Part shown: positions 16,765 through 28,132 of the stretch, one piece after another
How the letters are laid out: each line of letters opens with the position of its first letter
Numbering within the stretch: position 1 is the stretch's first letter
DNA from: an uncultured SAR86 cluster bacterium
GTDB lineage: Bacteria; Pseudomonadota; Gammaproteobacteria; Magnimaribacterales; D2472
Direction: 5' to 3'
Length of the DNA stretch: 64,000 nucleotides
Assembly: GCA_902602595.1 (NCBI GenBank)
Contig: CACKRJ010000005.1
Location: forward strand, 1-64,000
Translations under genes and position numbers: made by a program
The notes under the pieces: generated by a model
The model's input: only the letters and a program-made list of their open reading frames with translations
Databases searched by the model: none
Told to the model about the DNA's origin: nothing

Positions 16765-17442
16765 TTATATTTCTCCATTTGATATGCCAGGCAGCATTGG
16801 GACAAACGCAACCTCTTCATGAATAGATTCTTCATGTTCTGTTTTACTTTTTCTTGTAATAACGTAAAGTCTTTGTTGGCCCTCAATACCAGCTGGAATG
16901 ACTAATTTACCCCCTACCACAAGTAACTCAACCAACTCTTCTGGATATTGTCTTGGAGCAGCAGCACATATTATTCCATCAAATTTATTATCTTCCTCCC
17001 AACCATCAAAGCCATCAGCATGCTTTACCATAACATTTCTTATTTTTAACTCTCTAAGATTCTCTCTAGACTTTTCAACCAAAGGCTTGATTCTTTCAAT
17101 AGCAAAGACTTCATTTGCAAAATGAGATAAAACAGCAGATTGGTACCCACACCCTGAACCAATCTCAAGAACTTTTTTTAAAACTTTACCCCTTCGGCTA
17201 GTGTGGGCAAGCAAGTGTTCAGTCATTCTAGCAACAATATATGGTTGAGAAATTGTCTGTTTATAACCTATTGTTAATGCTCTATTTTCATATGCTCGAC
17301 TCCATAAAGCTTGATCCAAAAAAATATGTCTTGGAACCTGGCTCAATGAGTCAAGAACTCGAAAATCTTTGATCCCCATATCAAGTAATTCTTGAATCAT
17401 TTGATCTTTCACTCTTGTAAAAGTAAAGCCTGAACTACTCAC
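16765..17442 (-). CDS. pcm: Protein-L-isoaspartate O-methyltransferase
   Basis: Pcm repairs isoaspartyl residues in ageing proteins with S-adenosylmethionine. Family motifs are QTISQPYIVARMTE, the SAM-binding VLEIGSGCGYQSAVL and the acidic VFAIERI. The ORF track start at 17481 overlaps surE by 47 bases. I prefer the GTG at 17442 (VSSSGFTFTR), which has AGAGAGG eight bases upstream and overlaps the surE stop by only eight bases. The surE-pcm order is conserved in gammaproteobacteria. Confidence 0.93.
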   Translation of the reverse strand: MSSSGFTFTRVKDQMIQELLDMGIKDFRVLDSLSQVPRHIFLDQALWSRAYENRALTIGYKQTISQPYIVARMTEHLLAHTSRRGKVLKKVLEIGSGCGYQSAVLSHFANEVFAIERIKPLVEKSRENLRELKIRNVMVKHADGFDGWEEDNKFDGIICAAAPRQYPEELVELLVVGGKLVIPAGIEGQQRLYVITRKSKTEHEESIHEEVAFVPMLPGISNGEI

Positions 17443-18184
17443 AATCAAAAACCTCTCTATAATAATTCCAATTGCTAGCATCTACACTAAGGTTATAATC
17501 CAAAATCGATATAGAAATGAAATTATCTTCAATTGCTTGGATATCAGTATCTACCTGATTGGGTAAAAGTTTCCCTGACGGACCAAAACTATAAAATTTG
17601 ACATAATCTTCGGTGCGAATTAGATCTGGAGTATCTGGTACCCCTCTTTTTCCTAAAGAAGTGATTCGAGCTCCTTTAATTTTTGAGGATGGCAAATCAG
17701 GAAAGTTTACATTCACAAGTAAATTTTTATCTGATGGGAGTTTAGACACCTGATTGGTAATCAGCAATGATTGCTCTGCAATATATGTTAAATTTTTTGG
17801 GTTGTAAGCTGATACAGAAAAAGCAACAGGAACATAATTTAGTCTTCGACCTGCAATTGCTGCGCCAACAGTGCCTGAGTAAAAAATATCTTCGCCTAAA
17901 TTTGCTCCTAAATTAATTCCTGAAACAATCATGTCAATCGGCTCATCAATTACTGACAACAAACCAAGATATGAGCAATCTGCAGGAGTACCTGAAACTG
18001 AAAAAATATTATTTGAACTTTCTTCGACTTTAATTTCTTTGCGTAAGCTTATTGCTGCACTCATTCCGCTGCAATTTTCCCTAGGTGCAATTAAAAAAAC
18101 TTTGTGTTCTGTACTTAAAGATTTAAATAATTGGTTTATGCCAGATGCCTTATAGCCGTCATCATTAGTTAACAAAATATTCAT
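17435..18184 (-). CDS. surE: 5'/3'-nucleotidase SurE
   Basis: SurE dephosphorylates nucleoside monophosphates and short polyphosphates. The N-terminal metal site MNILLTNDDGYKASGI, the Asn/Ser loop APRENCSGMSAAIS and VSGINLGANLG are intact. Length 249 is standard. The ATG touches the ispDF stop (18184), and the 3' end overlaps pcm, so the genes appear translationally coupled. Confidence 0.97.
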   Translation of the reverse strand: MNILLTNDDGYKASGINQLFKSLSTEHKVFLIAPRENCSGMSAAISLRKEIKVEESSNNIFSVSGTPADCSYLGLLSVIDEPIDMIVSGINLGANLGEDIFYSGTVGAAIAGRRLNYVPVAFSVSAYNPKNLTYIAEQSLLITNQVSKLPSDKNLLVNVNFPDLPSSKIKGARITSLGKRGVPDTPDLIRTEDYVKFYSFGPSGKLLPNQVDTDIQAIEDNFISISILDYNLSVDASNWNYYREVFDCE

Positions 18185-19335
18185 TAGAGATCACTTAAGG
18201 AAGCAATAGCATAGACTGCAATACCATTACCAGAACCAATAACTCCCATCTTTTCTGTAGTCGTTGCCTTAACTCCAATGAAACTTTCTTCAATATTTAA
18301 AATTGCTGAAAGGGACTTTTTTAAATCATTTACATAGGGTCCAATTTTTGGCTGTTCACACACAACAACAAAATCAATATTCCTTGGCTGCAAGCCACTT
18401 TCTTTTAATAAATCTAATGACTTCTCAATAATCTTTAAACTGCTCAAGTTTTTATTTTTTGGATCAGTGTCAGGAAAGTAATACCCGATGTCTCTTAAAC
18501 CTGCTGCGCCAAGCAAAGCATCAGATATGGCATGTAATATGATATCTCCATCTGAATGAGCAACAATTGAAAGTTTGCAATCTATAAAAACATTACCAAT
18601 AGTAAAACCATCCCCTGGTTGAAATTGATGGAAATCTATACCTCTTCCAATTCGATGATCTATTTCAATATGGTGTGTTAAATCATCAATATATGTAATT
18701 TTAATATTTGACCTGTCTCCAGCTACTGCTAAAAGCTTAAATCCTGCATGTTCCATCGCTTGGGACTCATCACTCATGTGAAGTCCTTCCTGCTGTAACT
18801 TATCAAGGGCTAATTTAAGAGAATCATAATAGAAAATTTGAGGTGTTTGCACATGCAAAAAATTTTCTCGTTCGACAGGAATAACATTTTCACCCTGCTT
18901 CATTCGCAGTGAATCAGTTGCTGATATTACAGGAAATACTCCTTCAATAGATTGATCATTAGCAAGGTGAGATAATAAATCTTGAAAATGAGTTTTTTTT
19001 AACCAAGGTCTTGCAGCATCATGAATTACCACGATCTCAATGCTTTGATCAATCTCTGCCATGGCATTAAAAACTGATTCACTTCTTGTATTTCCTCCTG
19101 AAACAATTGTAATTCTTGAGTCTTGATAGAAAGATTGAGATTCAATTAAATTCTCATTTTGATTAACGGCAATTACAACTTCTTTAATGCTTGGTATTTC
19201 TAAAAATAAATTAACAGATTTTTCAAGAACTGTTTCATCTCCCAGTCTAGAAAATTGCTTAGACGTTGAACCACCAAATCTACTGCTAGTGCCTGCAGCT
19301 GGAATAATAACTGCAATGTTATCACTTAGGTTCAT
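18184..19335 (-). CDS. ispDF: Bifunctional IspD-IspF (MEP isoprenoid pathway)
   Basis: One polypeptide of 383 residues joins two enzymes of isoprenoid precursor synthesis. The N-terminal IspD domain (about 1-220) has the nucleotide loop PAAGTSSRFGG and HDAARPW; it makes CDP-methylerythritol. The C-terminal IspF domain (about 225-383) has RIGRGIDFHQF and AHSDGD, which hold the zinc ligands, plus KATTTEKMG; it makes the 2,4-cyclodiphosphate. The intervening enzyme IspE is not in the window. The start at 19335 is chosen for its GAGGAG; the track start at 19377 would overlap ftsB by 56 bases. In E. coli these are two adjacent genes. Confidence 0.96.
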   Translation of the reverse strand: MNLSDNIAVIIPAAGTSSRFGGSTSKQFSRLGDETVLEKSVNLFLEIPSIKEVVIAVNQNENLIESQSFYQDSRITIVSGGNTRSESVFNAMAEIDQSIEIVVIHDAARPWLKKTHFQDLLSHLANDQSIEGVFPVISATDSLRMKQGENVIPVERENFLHVQTPQIFYYDSLKLALDKLQQEGLHMSDESQAMEHAGFKLLAVAGDRSNIKITYIDDLTHHIEIDHRIGRGIDFHQFQPGDGFTIGNVFIDCKLSIVAHSDGDIILHAISDALLGAAGLRDIGYYFPDTDPKNKNLSSLKIIEKSLDLLKESGLQPRNIDFVVVCEQPKIGPYVNDLKKSLSAILNIEESFIGVKATTTEKMGVIGSGNGIAVYAIASLSDL

Positions 19336-19621
19336 TAAGTTTTTTCTCCTCAAATCTAAGAAAATGTTCATCTTCATAGATTAAATTTAATTCTTCTCTA
19401 GCAAACTTTTCTGCATGTTCATCATTTTTTTGTTTGCTTTGAATGCCTGTCTCGAGAAGATTATTTTCTTTTGCAAGAGTATTATTTTTTAACAACAACT
19501 CTTTATTTTCATGCTGAAGAGCTAAAAAATTTCTTTTACTATCAAGACCAAAAAAAAGATTATATAAAGCTAAAATGAGCAAAGTAAAAACTAGTATATT
19601 TAAAAATTTAACCAATAACAT
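19322..19621 (-). CDS. ftsB: Cell division protein FtsB
   Basis: FtsB joins FtsL and FtsQ in the divisome complex that activates septal synthesis. The 99-residue protein has one transmembrane helix (VKFLNILVFTLLILALYNLFF) followed by a Leu/Asn/Glu-rich coiled coil and FAREELNLIYEDEHFLRF, the FtsB C-terminal motif. The ORF track shows 161 residues, but the first 62 are an out-of-frame copy of the eno 3' end; the ATG at 19621 overlaps the eno stop by 14 bases. The order eno-ftsB-ispD matches E. coli. Confidence 0.92.
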   Translation of the reverse strand: MLLVKFLNILVFTLLILALYNLFFGLDSKRNFLALQHENKELLLKNNTLAKENNLLETGIQSKQKNDEHAEKFAREELNLIYEDEHFLRFEEKKLNEPK

Positions 19622-20897
19622 TTTTGGCAAAAGGCAGATCAGATTCCTCAGCTTCAATCCAAAGTAATCTATTATATTTTGCCACCCTGTCAGATCTGCA
19701 AGGTGCGCCTGTTTTAATTTGGCCTGTTCCCAAGCCAACACAAAGATCTGCAATGGTACTATCTTCTGTTTCACCTGATCTATGAGAAATAATAGATTTA
19801 AATCCATGCTTGTTACCCAGATGAATAGTTTTCATGGTTTCTGTAATAGTTCCGATTTGATTAAATTTAATAAGAATGGAGTTTGCTAGAGAATCATCAA
19901 TTCCTCTTTGAAGCTCAACGACATTGGTTACAAAAAGGTCGTCTCCAACTAATTGGCAGCTATTTCCTATAGCTTCGGTAAGGTTTTTCCATCCCTCAAA
20001 ATCGCTCTCATCCATTCCATCCTCTATAGAAAATATAGGATATTTTCGTGTTAACTCTTTAAGATAGTTAGTGAATTCAATGGAGTTTAACTTTATAGAT
20101 TCTCCTTGAAGGTTATAAATGTCATTATTATAAAATTCTGAAGCGGCACAATCTAAAGCAATCCCGACATCCTTGCCTTCAGTCAAGTTATTATTTCTAA
20201 TAGCCTGAATTATAAGCTCAATTGCTTCTTGATTAGATTGAAGGTTTGGAGCAAATCCTCCCTCATCTCCAACACTTGTATTTAGACCTTTTGCATTTAG
20301 AATATTCTTAAGACCAGAGTATATTTCTGTTGCCCACTGCATAGCCTGTGAGAAATTATCAGCTCCAAAAGGCATAATCATAAACTCCTGAATATCGATA
20401 TTATTATCAGCGTGCTCACCACCATTAATAATATTTAACATTGGAGTTGGTATTTGCATCTTTGTTTTTTCACCGGTGATATCAAAAAAGAGTTGATTTA
20501 TATATTTATATAAAGGCAAATTAGATGTTTTGGATCCAGCGTCCAAGACTGCTAATGAAACGCCTAAAATAGCATTAGCGCCAAGTTTTGATTTAGATGA
20601 AGTTCCATCCAAAATAATCATTTTTTCATCAATCTCTTGTTGATTAGTTACATCCATACCAACCAATGCAGGGGCTATGATTTCATGAATATTTGATACA
20701 GCTTTACTTACTCCCTTGCCCATATAAATTGAATCGCCATCTCTTAACTCTAAAGCCTCTCTAGAACCAGTAGATGCACCGCTAGGCACCATTGAAGTTG
20801 CATAAATGCCATTATCTAAAGTTACCTTACAGGAAACAGTTGGAGTTCCTCGCGAGTCTATGATTTGAATTGCCTGGATAGAGTTAATTATTGACAT
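19608..20897 (-). CDS. eno: Enolase
   Basis: Enolase interconverts 2-phosphoglycerate and phosphoenolpyruvate in glycolysis and is a degradosome component in E. coli. The motifs SRGTPTVSC, GEHADNN, the metal-binding GDDLFVTN and the signature ISHRSGETEDSTIADL are present. Length 429 is normal. It follows kdsA by nine bases in the pyrG-kdsA-eno order. Confidence 0.98.
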   Translation of the reverse strand: MSIINSIQAIQIIDSRGTPTVSCKVTLDNGIYATSMVPSGASTGSREALELRDGDSIYMGKGVSKAVSNIHEIIAPALVGMDVTNQQEIDEKMIILDGTSSKSKLGANAILGVSLAVLDAGSKTSNLPLYKYINQLFFDITGEKTKMQIPTPMLNIINGGEHADNNIDIQEFMIMPFGADNFSQAMQWATEIYSGLKNILNAKGLNTSVGDEGGFAPNLQSNQEAIELIIQAIRNNNLTEGKDVGIALDCAASEFYNNDIYNLQGESIKLNSIEFTNYLKELTRKYPIFSIEDGMDESDFEGWKNLTEAIGNSCQLVGDDLFVTNVVELQRGIDDSLANSILIKFNQIGTITETMKTIHLGNKHGFKSIISHRSGETEDSTIADLCVGLGTGQIKTGAPCRSDRVAKYNRLLWIEAEESDLPFAKNVIG

Positions 20898-20906
20898 TAA
20901 ATATTG

Positions 20907-23383
<2,477 letters not shown>

Positions 23384-23437
23384 TTAAGTTATGATGGGAA
23401 TACAGAATATCAGATTCTAACCTTAATAAAAACTAAC

Positions 23438-24517
23438 TTAAGCAGATTCTTCAAATAAAGGTCTTGATAGATCAGCCCAATCAATCTCAGCATCACTTTT
23501 CGCTTCAGCGTATTCTAGAATACCTAGATCTTCAAATTTATCTTTAACAGAATCTCTTAACAGGCCAATTCTTCTTAAGTTTGGCATTACTCGCTGAAAA
23601 AGGAGCTTTTGGAAGTGTTGATTGATATCTGTTCCTAATTGAAATTGTCTTGCATCTTCAACATCCCAACCAAAACGTTCATATACATCTGTTGATAACA
23701 ATCTTTCTCTACTTAGCCAACATGCCTCATAAGCAAATTGAGCCCTATCCTCTTTTTCTTCTTCGCTTAAAGTGTCAACAAACTCTTCTAGATAATTTAT
23801 TCCAAAAGTAACATGTCTAGCTTCATCTCTTATTATAAGGCCTAGCATGTCTCGCAAAACTGGGTCATGTGTTAGTTCTCTTGATGCTTGAAAGGCTGCT
23901 AATGCCAACCCCTCAATTATTATCTGCATACCAATAAACTTTAAATCCCACCTTGGATCAGTAAGGATCTTATCTAGTATTGACTTTAAAGCATTTCCAA
24001 TTGGATACATCATTTTTACTCTTGTTTGAATGTATTTATTGAATGCTTCAACATGTCTGGCTTCATCAAAAGTCTGAGATGCTGCATAAAGCTTTGCATT
24101 GTAGGTTGGAGCGCATGAAGTTAATTGAGATGCTACTAAAAGAGCTCCTTGTTCTCCATGCAAAAACTGACTCTGACTCCAAGCAATTCTATGATTTAAA
24201 AAATCTACTTTTTTCTTATCAGAAAGTTTCTTATAGGGTTCATATTCATCCCAAAAAATTGGGGTTGGCTCAGTAATTCTGTTTAATGGTCTGTTCCAAT
24301 CTATATCAAGTTCAACATTCCAATTCAATTCTTTTCCGAGTTCATAAAGTTTTTTAATCCTATTATCTTGGACTGTGTAATCCCAATTATATGCTCCAGA
24401 TAAAGGTGTATTAAAAATTTCAGCAATATCATCAGCAACTCCCTCATTCATATATGGAGGCAGATCCTCTTCTAATTTGATTTCTCTTGGATTCTTATCT
24501 AGATAATTAATTTTCAT
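23438..24517 (-). CDS. Ferritin-like diiron protein (R2-like/AurF-like), function unknown
   Basis: This 359-residue, mostly helical protein carries a full diiron ligand set in ferritin-like order: Glu122 (HGEQGAL), Glu152-x-x-His155 (DEARHVEAF), Glu202 (IIEGLALAAF) and Glu232-x-x-His235 (RDEARHVTFG). Such sites occur in ribonucleotide reductase R2-like oxidases and N-oxygenases. There is no ferritin-size core and no clear R2 tyrosyl or C-terminal peptide, so an oxygenase or oxidase role is more likely than nucleotide reduction. Its ATG overlaps the alr stop by four bases, so it may be coupled to alr; no biochemical link is known to me. Related proteins are annotated only as ferritin-like domain proteins. 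Confidence 0.75.
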   Translation of the reverse strand: MKINYLDKNPREIKLEEDLPPYMNEGVADDIAEIFNTPLSGAYNWDYTVQDNRIKKLYELGKELNWNVELDIDWNRPLNRITEPTPIFWDEYEPYKKLSDKKKVDFLNHRIAWSQSQFLHGEQGALLVASQLTSCAPTYNAKLYAASQTFDEARHVEAFNKYIQTRVKMMYPIGNALKSILDKILTDPRWDLKFIGMQIIIEGLALAAFQASRELTHDPVLRDMLGLIIRDEARHVTFGINYLEEFVDTLSEEEKEDRAQFAYEACWLSRERLLSTDVYERFGWDVEDARQFQLGTDINQHFQKLLFQRVMPNLRRIGLLRDSVKDKFEDLGILEYAEAKSDAEIDWADLSRPLFEESA

Positions 24518-25563
24518 ACATTTAGGTGTTTTCTTTTCACTCTATTACTCATTTTCGTCATAAGTTCATAAGAAATCAAATTATTTTTGTTAGCATTTTT
24601 AACGATTGATAAATCAGGTGACCATAATTCACACCAGTCTCCAATTTTGCAATCAGGTATATCTGTTATATCAATCGAAATAAGATCCATACTAACTCTT
24701 CCGATAATTTTAGATTGATAACTGTTCACAATTACCGACGTTCCATCAATAGCTGTTTGGGGAAAACCGTCAGCATAACCACAATAAACAATTGCAATCT
24801 TAGATGGTTTCTTCGTCTTTACCCTTCCACCGTAACCAATTCTTTCATTTTTATCTAAGAATTGAATAGAGATAATTTGGCTTCTAAATGTCATAGCAGT
24901 TTTTAAACCAGGAAAGTCAATTCCCCCATACATAGCAATTCCTGGTCTAACCCAGTCATATGCTTGATCTGGAAAATTAAACACACCTGCAGAATTCAAT
25001 ATGCTTCGCTGCATATTATTTTCTAAATGATTCCAAGCATGGTCAAAATTCTCAAATTGAGTATTATTTAATTTATCTTTAGGGTTGTCTGCGCAAGCTA
25101 AATGCGTCATTAATACGTTTGAATCCTTTAAAAGGGATTGAAATTGATCAAGCTCATCTATAGCAATGCCCAATCTATTCATTCCAGTATTTACTTTTAT
25201 CCAAAATAACAAATCATCTTGATATTGCTTTGCCAATGGTAATTGTGACATTGAATGCACAACAGACCATATGTTATTTTTTTTTAAAATATCATAAGCA
25301 TCTGATGAATAAACGCCTTGCATGGCTAAGATTGGCTTTAAAGAGATTTCTCTTATCTTAAGAGCCTCTTCTAATCTAACAACACCGTATCCATCTATTA
25401 CATCATCCATTGCATGAGTAGACTTTTCAAGATCATGTCCATATGCATTGCTTTTGATAATTCCCATAATTTTACAATTTGCGGGAAGTATACTTTTAAT
25501 TGCTTGGATATTTCCTCTTACAAGCTCATAATCAATTATAAGCTCAGAATTTGGTTCAATCAT
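24514..25563 (-). CDS. alr: Alanine racemase
   Basis: Alr makes D-alanine for peptidoglycan using pyridoxal phosphate. The PLP lysine lies in MGIIKSNAYGHD (about residue 37), and the catalytic Tyr region is IGYGGRVKTK. MYGGIDF and VSMDLISIDITD are family motifs. Length 349 is normal. It overlaps dnaB by four bases; a dnaB-alr order is common in gammaproteobacteria. Its product feeds the ddl gene about 5 kb downstream. Confidence 0.95.
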   Translation of the reverse strand: MIEPNSELIIDYELVRGNIQAIKSILPANCKIMGIIKSNAYGHDLEKSTHAMDDVIDGYGVVRLEEALKIREISLKPILAMQGVYSSDAYDILKKNNIWSVVHSMSQLPLAKQYQDDLLFWIKVNTGMNRLGIAIDELDQFQSLLKDSNVLMTHLACADNPKDKLNNTQFENFDHAWNHLENNMQRSILNSAGVFNFPDQAYDWVRPGIAMYGGIDFPGLKTAMTFRSQIISIQFLDKNERIGYGGRVKTKKPSKIAIVYCGYADGFPQTAIDGTSVIVNSYQSKIIGRVSMDLISIDITDIPDCKIGDWCELWSPDLSIVKNANKNNLISYELMTKMSNRVKRKHLNV

Positions 25564-26930
25564 TGAATGGAGTCGTAGTAGCTATCGACAGCAAAGTCTT
25601 CAAACCTAGTGTATTCTTTAAGAAATGTTAGATTCACTTTGCCTATCGGCCCATTTCTTTGCTTGCCGATAATAATTTCAGCCTTGTTTCCCTCTTCGGA
25701 GTCTTCATTATAAACCTCATCTCTGTAGATAAATAAAATTACATCAGCGTCTTGTTCAATTGCACCCGAATCTCTTAAATCAGACATAATAGGTTTTTTA
25801 TTAGGTCTTTGGTCAACAGCACGGTTTAACTGAGAGATTCCAATTACAGGAATATTTAGCTCCTTTGCAAGCATTTTTAATGATCTGGAAATTTCAGAAA
25901 TTTGATTCACTCTATTCTCTTGAGAGCCTGGTATCTGCATTAATTGAAGATAATCAACAACTATTAAAGATAATCCATTGGGTTCTTGTCTAGCAATTCT
26001 TCTAGCTCTTGCTCGCAGCTCCATGGGTGAGAGCATAGAACTATCATCAACATATAAGGGTAAATCTTTTAATCTTGACGAGGACTCCATAAATTTATTA
26101 AGTTCTTCTTTATTCATAGATGCAGCTCTGACTTTTTGCTGGTCGATCTTGGCATTACTTGCAAGCAATCTTGTTGTGAGTGCATCAGCTGGCATTTCAA
26201 GACTAAACACCAATATTCCTCCAGGTATGTCTTTGTTCACTATGAAATTTTCAACTATATTCATGCTTAAAGCAGTTTTGCCCATGCTTGGTCTTGCAGC
26301 AACTATTATCAAATCTCCATCCTGAAGACCTTGCAATTTTCTATCTAAATCTTTGAACCCTGTCGAAGCCCCAAGTAACGAAGAGCCTTTTTTTGCAATT
26401 TCATTCATCTTTTCAATTGACTGAGGTATTAACTCATCTAATTTCTGGATATTAATAGATGTTCTGCTAGCTTCATCATTAAGTGAAAAAATTTTCGTTT
26501 CAGCCTCATCAAGTAATTCAGCAGCATCTTTGCCTTGAGGGTTAATAATAAGCTCAGAAATCTCTGAGTTTATTTTCATTAACCTTCTTGAAATAGATTT
26601 TTGTCTAATCATCGCAGCGTAAGCTTCTAAATTAGCTGCAGAGGGACTAGTGGAGGCTAAATCAATTAAATAATTCTTACCACCTGCTCTTGTTAAGAGA
26701 TTTTTACTGTCCAGACGATCTGAAACCGTAAGAGGATCAAGGGGTTTATTAGAATTAACTAACTCGCCCATTGACTGAAAAATATTTTGATGATCTTGAC
26801 TTTCAAAATCGGTGAATTCAATTATCTCGCTCACAGCATCATATCTTTCAGTTTCGAGCATTAATCCACCCAAGATGGCCCTTTCAAGCTCTCTAACTTG
26901 CTCTGTATTTTCTATGGATTTGGTAGACAT
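25560..26930 (-). CDS. dnaB: Replicative DNA helicase DnaB
   Basis: DnaB is the hexameric 5'-3' replication-fork helicase. The N-terminal domain (about 1-150) opens with ERAILGGLMLE; the RecA-like C-terminal domain has Walker A AARPSMGKTALSMNI and Walker B LIVVDYLQLM, followed by SRSLKMLAKELNIPVIGISQLNR. Length 456 is standard. It follows rplI, the conserved rpsF-rpsR-rplI-dnaB order, but without priB. Confidence 0.98.
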   Translation of the reverse strand: MSTKSIENTEQVRELERAILGGLMLETERYDAVSEIIEFTDFESQDHQNIFQSMGELVNSNKPLDPLTVSDRLDSKNLLTRAGGKNYLIDLASTSPSAANLEAYAAMIRQKSISRRLMKINSEISELIINPQGKDAAELLDEAETKIFSLNDEASRTSINIQKLDELIPQSIEKMNEIAKKGSSLLGASTGFKDLDRKLQGLQDGDLIIVAARPSMGKTALSMNIVENFIVNKDIPGGILVFSLEMPADALTTRLLASNAKIDQQKVRAASMNKEELNKFMESSSRLKDLPLYVDDSSMLSPMELRARARRIARQEPNGLSLIVVDYLQLMQIPGSQENRVNQISEISRSLKMLAKELNIPVIGISQLNRAVDQRPNKKPIMSDLRDSGAIEQDADVILFIYRDEVYNEDSEEGNKAEIIIGKQRNGPIGKVNLTFLKEYTRFEDFAVDSYYDSIQ

Positions 26931-26966
26931 AAATATGATTCTTACATCATATTATTAAGATAACAA

Positions 26967-27413
26967 CTACTCTGGCTGAACAGATACCTCAACAACACAT
27001 GAAACCTCAGGGTGGAATAATAAAGTGATTGGATAATCTCCAAGCTCTTTTAACGGCCCATCAGGTAATTGAATAATGCTTTTATCTACAACATGATCAA
27101 TTTTGCTGAATGCATCGGAGATTTCTCTCGTTCCTACAGAACCATACAAAGCACCTTCCTCAGTGACTTGAACTTTAATTTCAACCTTGGCCCCAGCAAC
27201 TGTTTCAGCTTTACCTTGAGCATTTGCCATTTCATCTGCTGAAGCTGCAGCTAGCTCTGCTTTTTTGCTTTCAACATATTTAAGATTTTCATCAGAAGCG
27301 AACATGGCTTTCTTCTTAGGAATAAGAAAATTTCTTGCATATCCTGAGCTGACCTCAACGACATCTCCAATTTCACCTAATTTTAGGATTTTATCTAAAA
27401 GTATAATTTTCAT
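26967..27413 (-). CDS. rplI: Large ribosomal subunit protein bL9
   Basis: bL9 binds 23S rRNA near the L1 stalk. The N-terminal domain MKIILLDKILKLGEIGDVVEVSSGYARNF is diagnostic, followed by the long connecting helix rich in Ala/Lys/Glu and the C-terminal RNA-binding domain. Length 148 is typical. It starts three bases after rpsR ends. Confidence 0.98.
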   Translation of the reverse strand: MKIILLDKILKLGEIGDVVEVSSGYARNFLIPKKKAMFASDENLKYVESKKAELAAASADEMANAQGKAETVAGAKVEIKVQVTEEGALYGSVGTREISDAFSKIDHVVDKSIIQLPDGPLKELGDYPITLLFHPEVSCVVEVSVQPE

Positions 27414-27416
27414 AAT

Positions 27417-27608
27417 TTATCTATGGGAGTCTGTGTATGGGAGCAAAGCTAAAAAGCGGGCAATCTTAATTGCTTTTGTTAATTTTCTCTGCTCTGAAGC
27501 GCTGATATTAGAAACTCTTGCAGGTATTATTTTTCCTGTCTCAGTAATATATCTTTTCAAAAGATCAACATTCTTATAATTAAAATTTTTATTATTAGAT
27601 TCTGTCAT
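27417..27608 (-). CDS. rpsR: Small ribosomal subunit protein bS18
   Basis: bS18 binds the central domain of 16S rRNA with bS6. Features are [22 protein letters not shown] and the C-terminal [19 protein letters not shown]. At 63 residues it is slightly shorter than E. coli S18 (75). Its ATG shares one base with the rpsF stop (TAATG). Confidence 0.97.
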   Translation of the reverse strand: MTESNNKNFNYKNVDLLKRYITETGKIIPARVSNISASEQRKLTKAIKIARFLALLPYTDSHR

Positions 27609-28048
27609 TATTTACCATCCTTTAATTCTTCTTTAGCACTAGAATCAAAAGCAGTATTTGATTCTTCTGGAGTAGTTTTTAGTTTTTCTTGACTCTGCTC
27701 TTCTTCTTGAGAAACTTTTTTTGTCTCACTTGATTCTAAAAGAAGTAATGAATCCTCAATAGAAGGAGAATCAACTTTTAACAAAAGGTGACGTATTACA
27801 GATGTGTCATATTTTAATTTAGATTCAAGCTCTAAAGCAGACTCAGCTGGTCCTTCTATCTGCAAGATAGCATAGTGTCCTTTATTATGATTTAAGATAC
27901 TGTATGCAAGTTGCCTTCGACCAATGTTCTCAAGCTTATTAAGCTTGATGTTTAAGTCGTTAAGAGTCTTTTCAAGCTTTTTATGAAAATTATCAAACTT
28001 AGTAGATAAGTCAGGATTGAGTATTAAAATTAATTCGTAATTGTTCAT
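27608..28048 (-). CDS. rpsF: Small ribosomal subunit protein bS6
   Basis: bS6 pairs with bS18 in the small subunit. The core [13 protein letters not shown]...[12 protein letters not shown] (residues 1-100) is normal, followed by an acidic, Ser/Glu-rich tail of about 45 residues, longer than but similar in character to the E. coli Glu tail. The gene begins its own transcription unit about 80 bases downstream of ftsA, with a good sigma-70 promoter. Confidence 0.97.
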   Translation of the reverse strand: MNNYELILILNPDLSTKFDNFHKKLEKTLNDLNIKLNKLENIGRRQLAYSILNHNKGHYAILQIEGPAESALELESKLKYDTSVIRHLLLKVDSPSIEDSLLLLESSETKKVSQEEEQSQEKLKTTPEESNTAFDSSAKEELKDGK

Positions 28049-28071
28049 ATTTTTCCTTCTGGGTAAATAGA

Positions 28072-28090
28072 TTTTTTGAACATCAAAAAA
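28072..28090 (-). repeat. Perfect inverted repeat in the rpsF leader
   Basis: TTTTTTGA-ACA-TCAAAAAA is a perfect 8-base inverted repeat with a 3-base loop, 24 bases before the rpsF start and within the predicted 5' leader. It is AT-only apart from one G:C pair, so the RNA hairpin would be weak. S6-S18 proteins autoregulate through an rpsF leader structure in many bacteria, but the conserved CCG bulge is not evident here. Confidence 0.4.
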
Positions 28091-28103
28091 CCAAGGAGCG
28101 TGA

Positions 28104-28132
28104 ATTCTATGCTAAATACATCTGGCAATCAA
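28104..28132 (-). promoter_or_regulatory. Sigma-70-type promoter for rpsF-rpsR-rplI
   Basis: On the minus strand TTGATT (28132-28127), a 17-base spacer and TAGAAT (28109-28104) make a near-consensus promoter. The -35 element overlaps the ftsA stop codon. Transcription would start near 28097, giving a leader of about 50 bases. This separates the ribosomal protein operon from the dcw cluster although both run the same way. Confidence 0.6.

Noticed and set aside
17443-17481. N-terminal extension of pcm in the ORF track
   Set aside because: It reads surE coding sequence in another frame and has no RBS, whereas the GTG at 17442 has AGAGAGG upstream.
19622-19807. N-terminal 62 residues of the 161-residue ftsB ORF
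   Set aside because: They read the eno 3' coding end in another frame and match no part of FtsB; the ATG at 19621 gives the normal size and topology.
25978-26325. 115-residue plus-strand ORF
   Set aside because: Antisense to the core of dnaB, with no independent evidence of coding.
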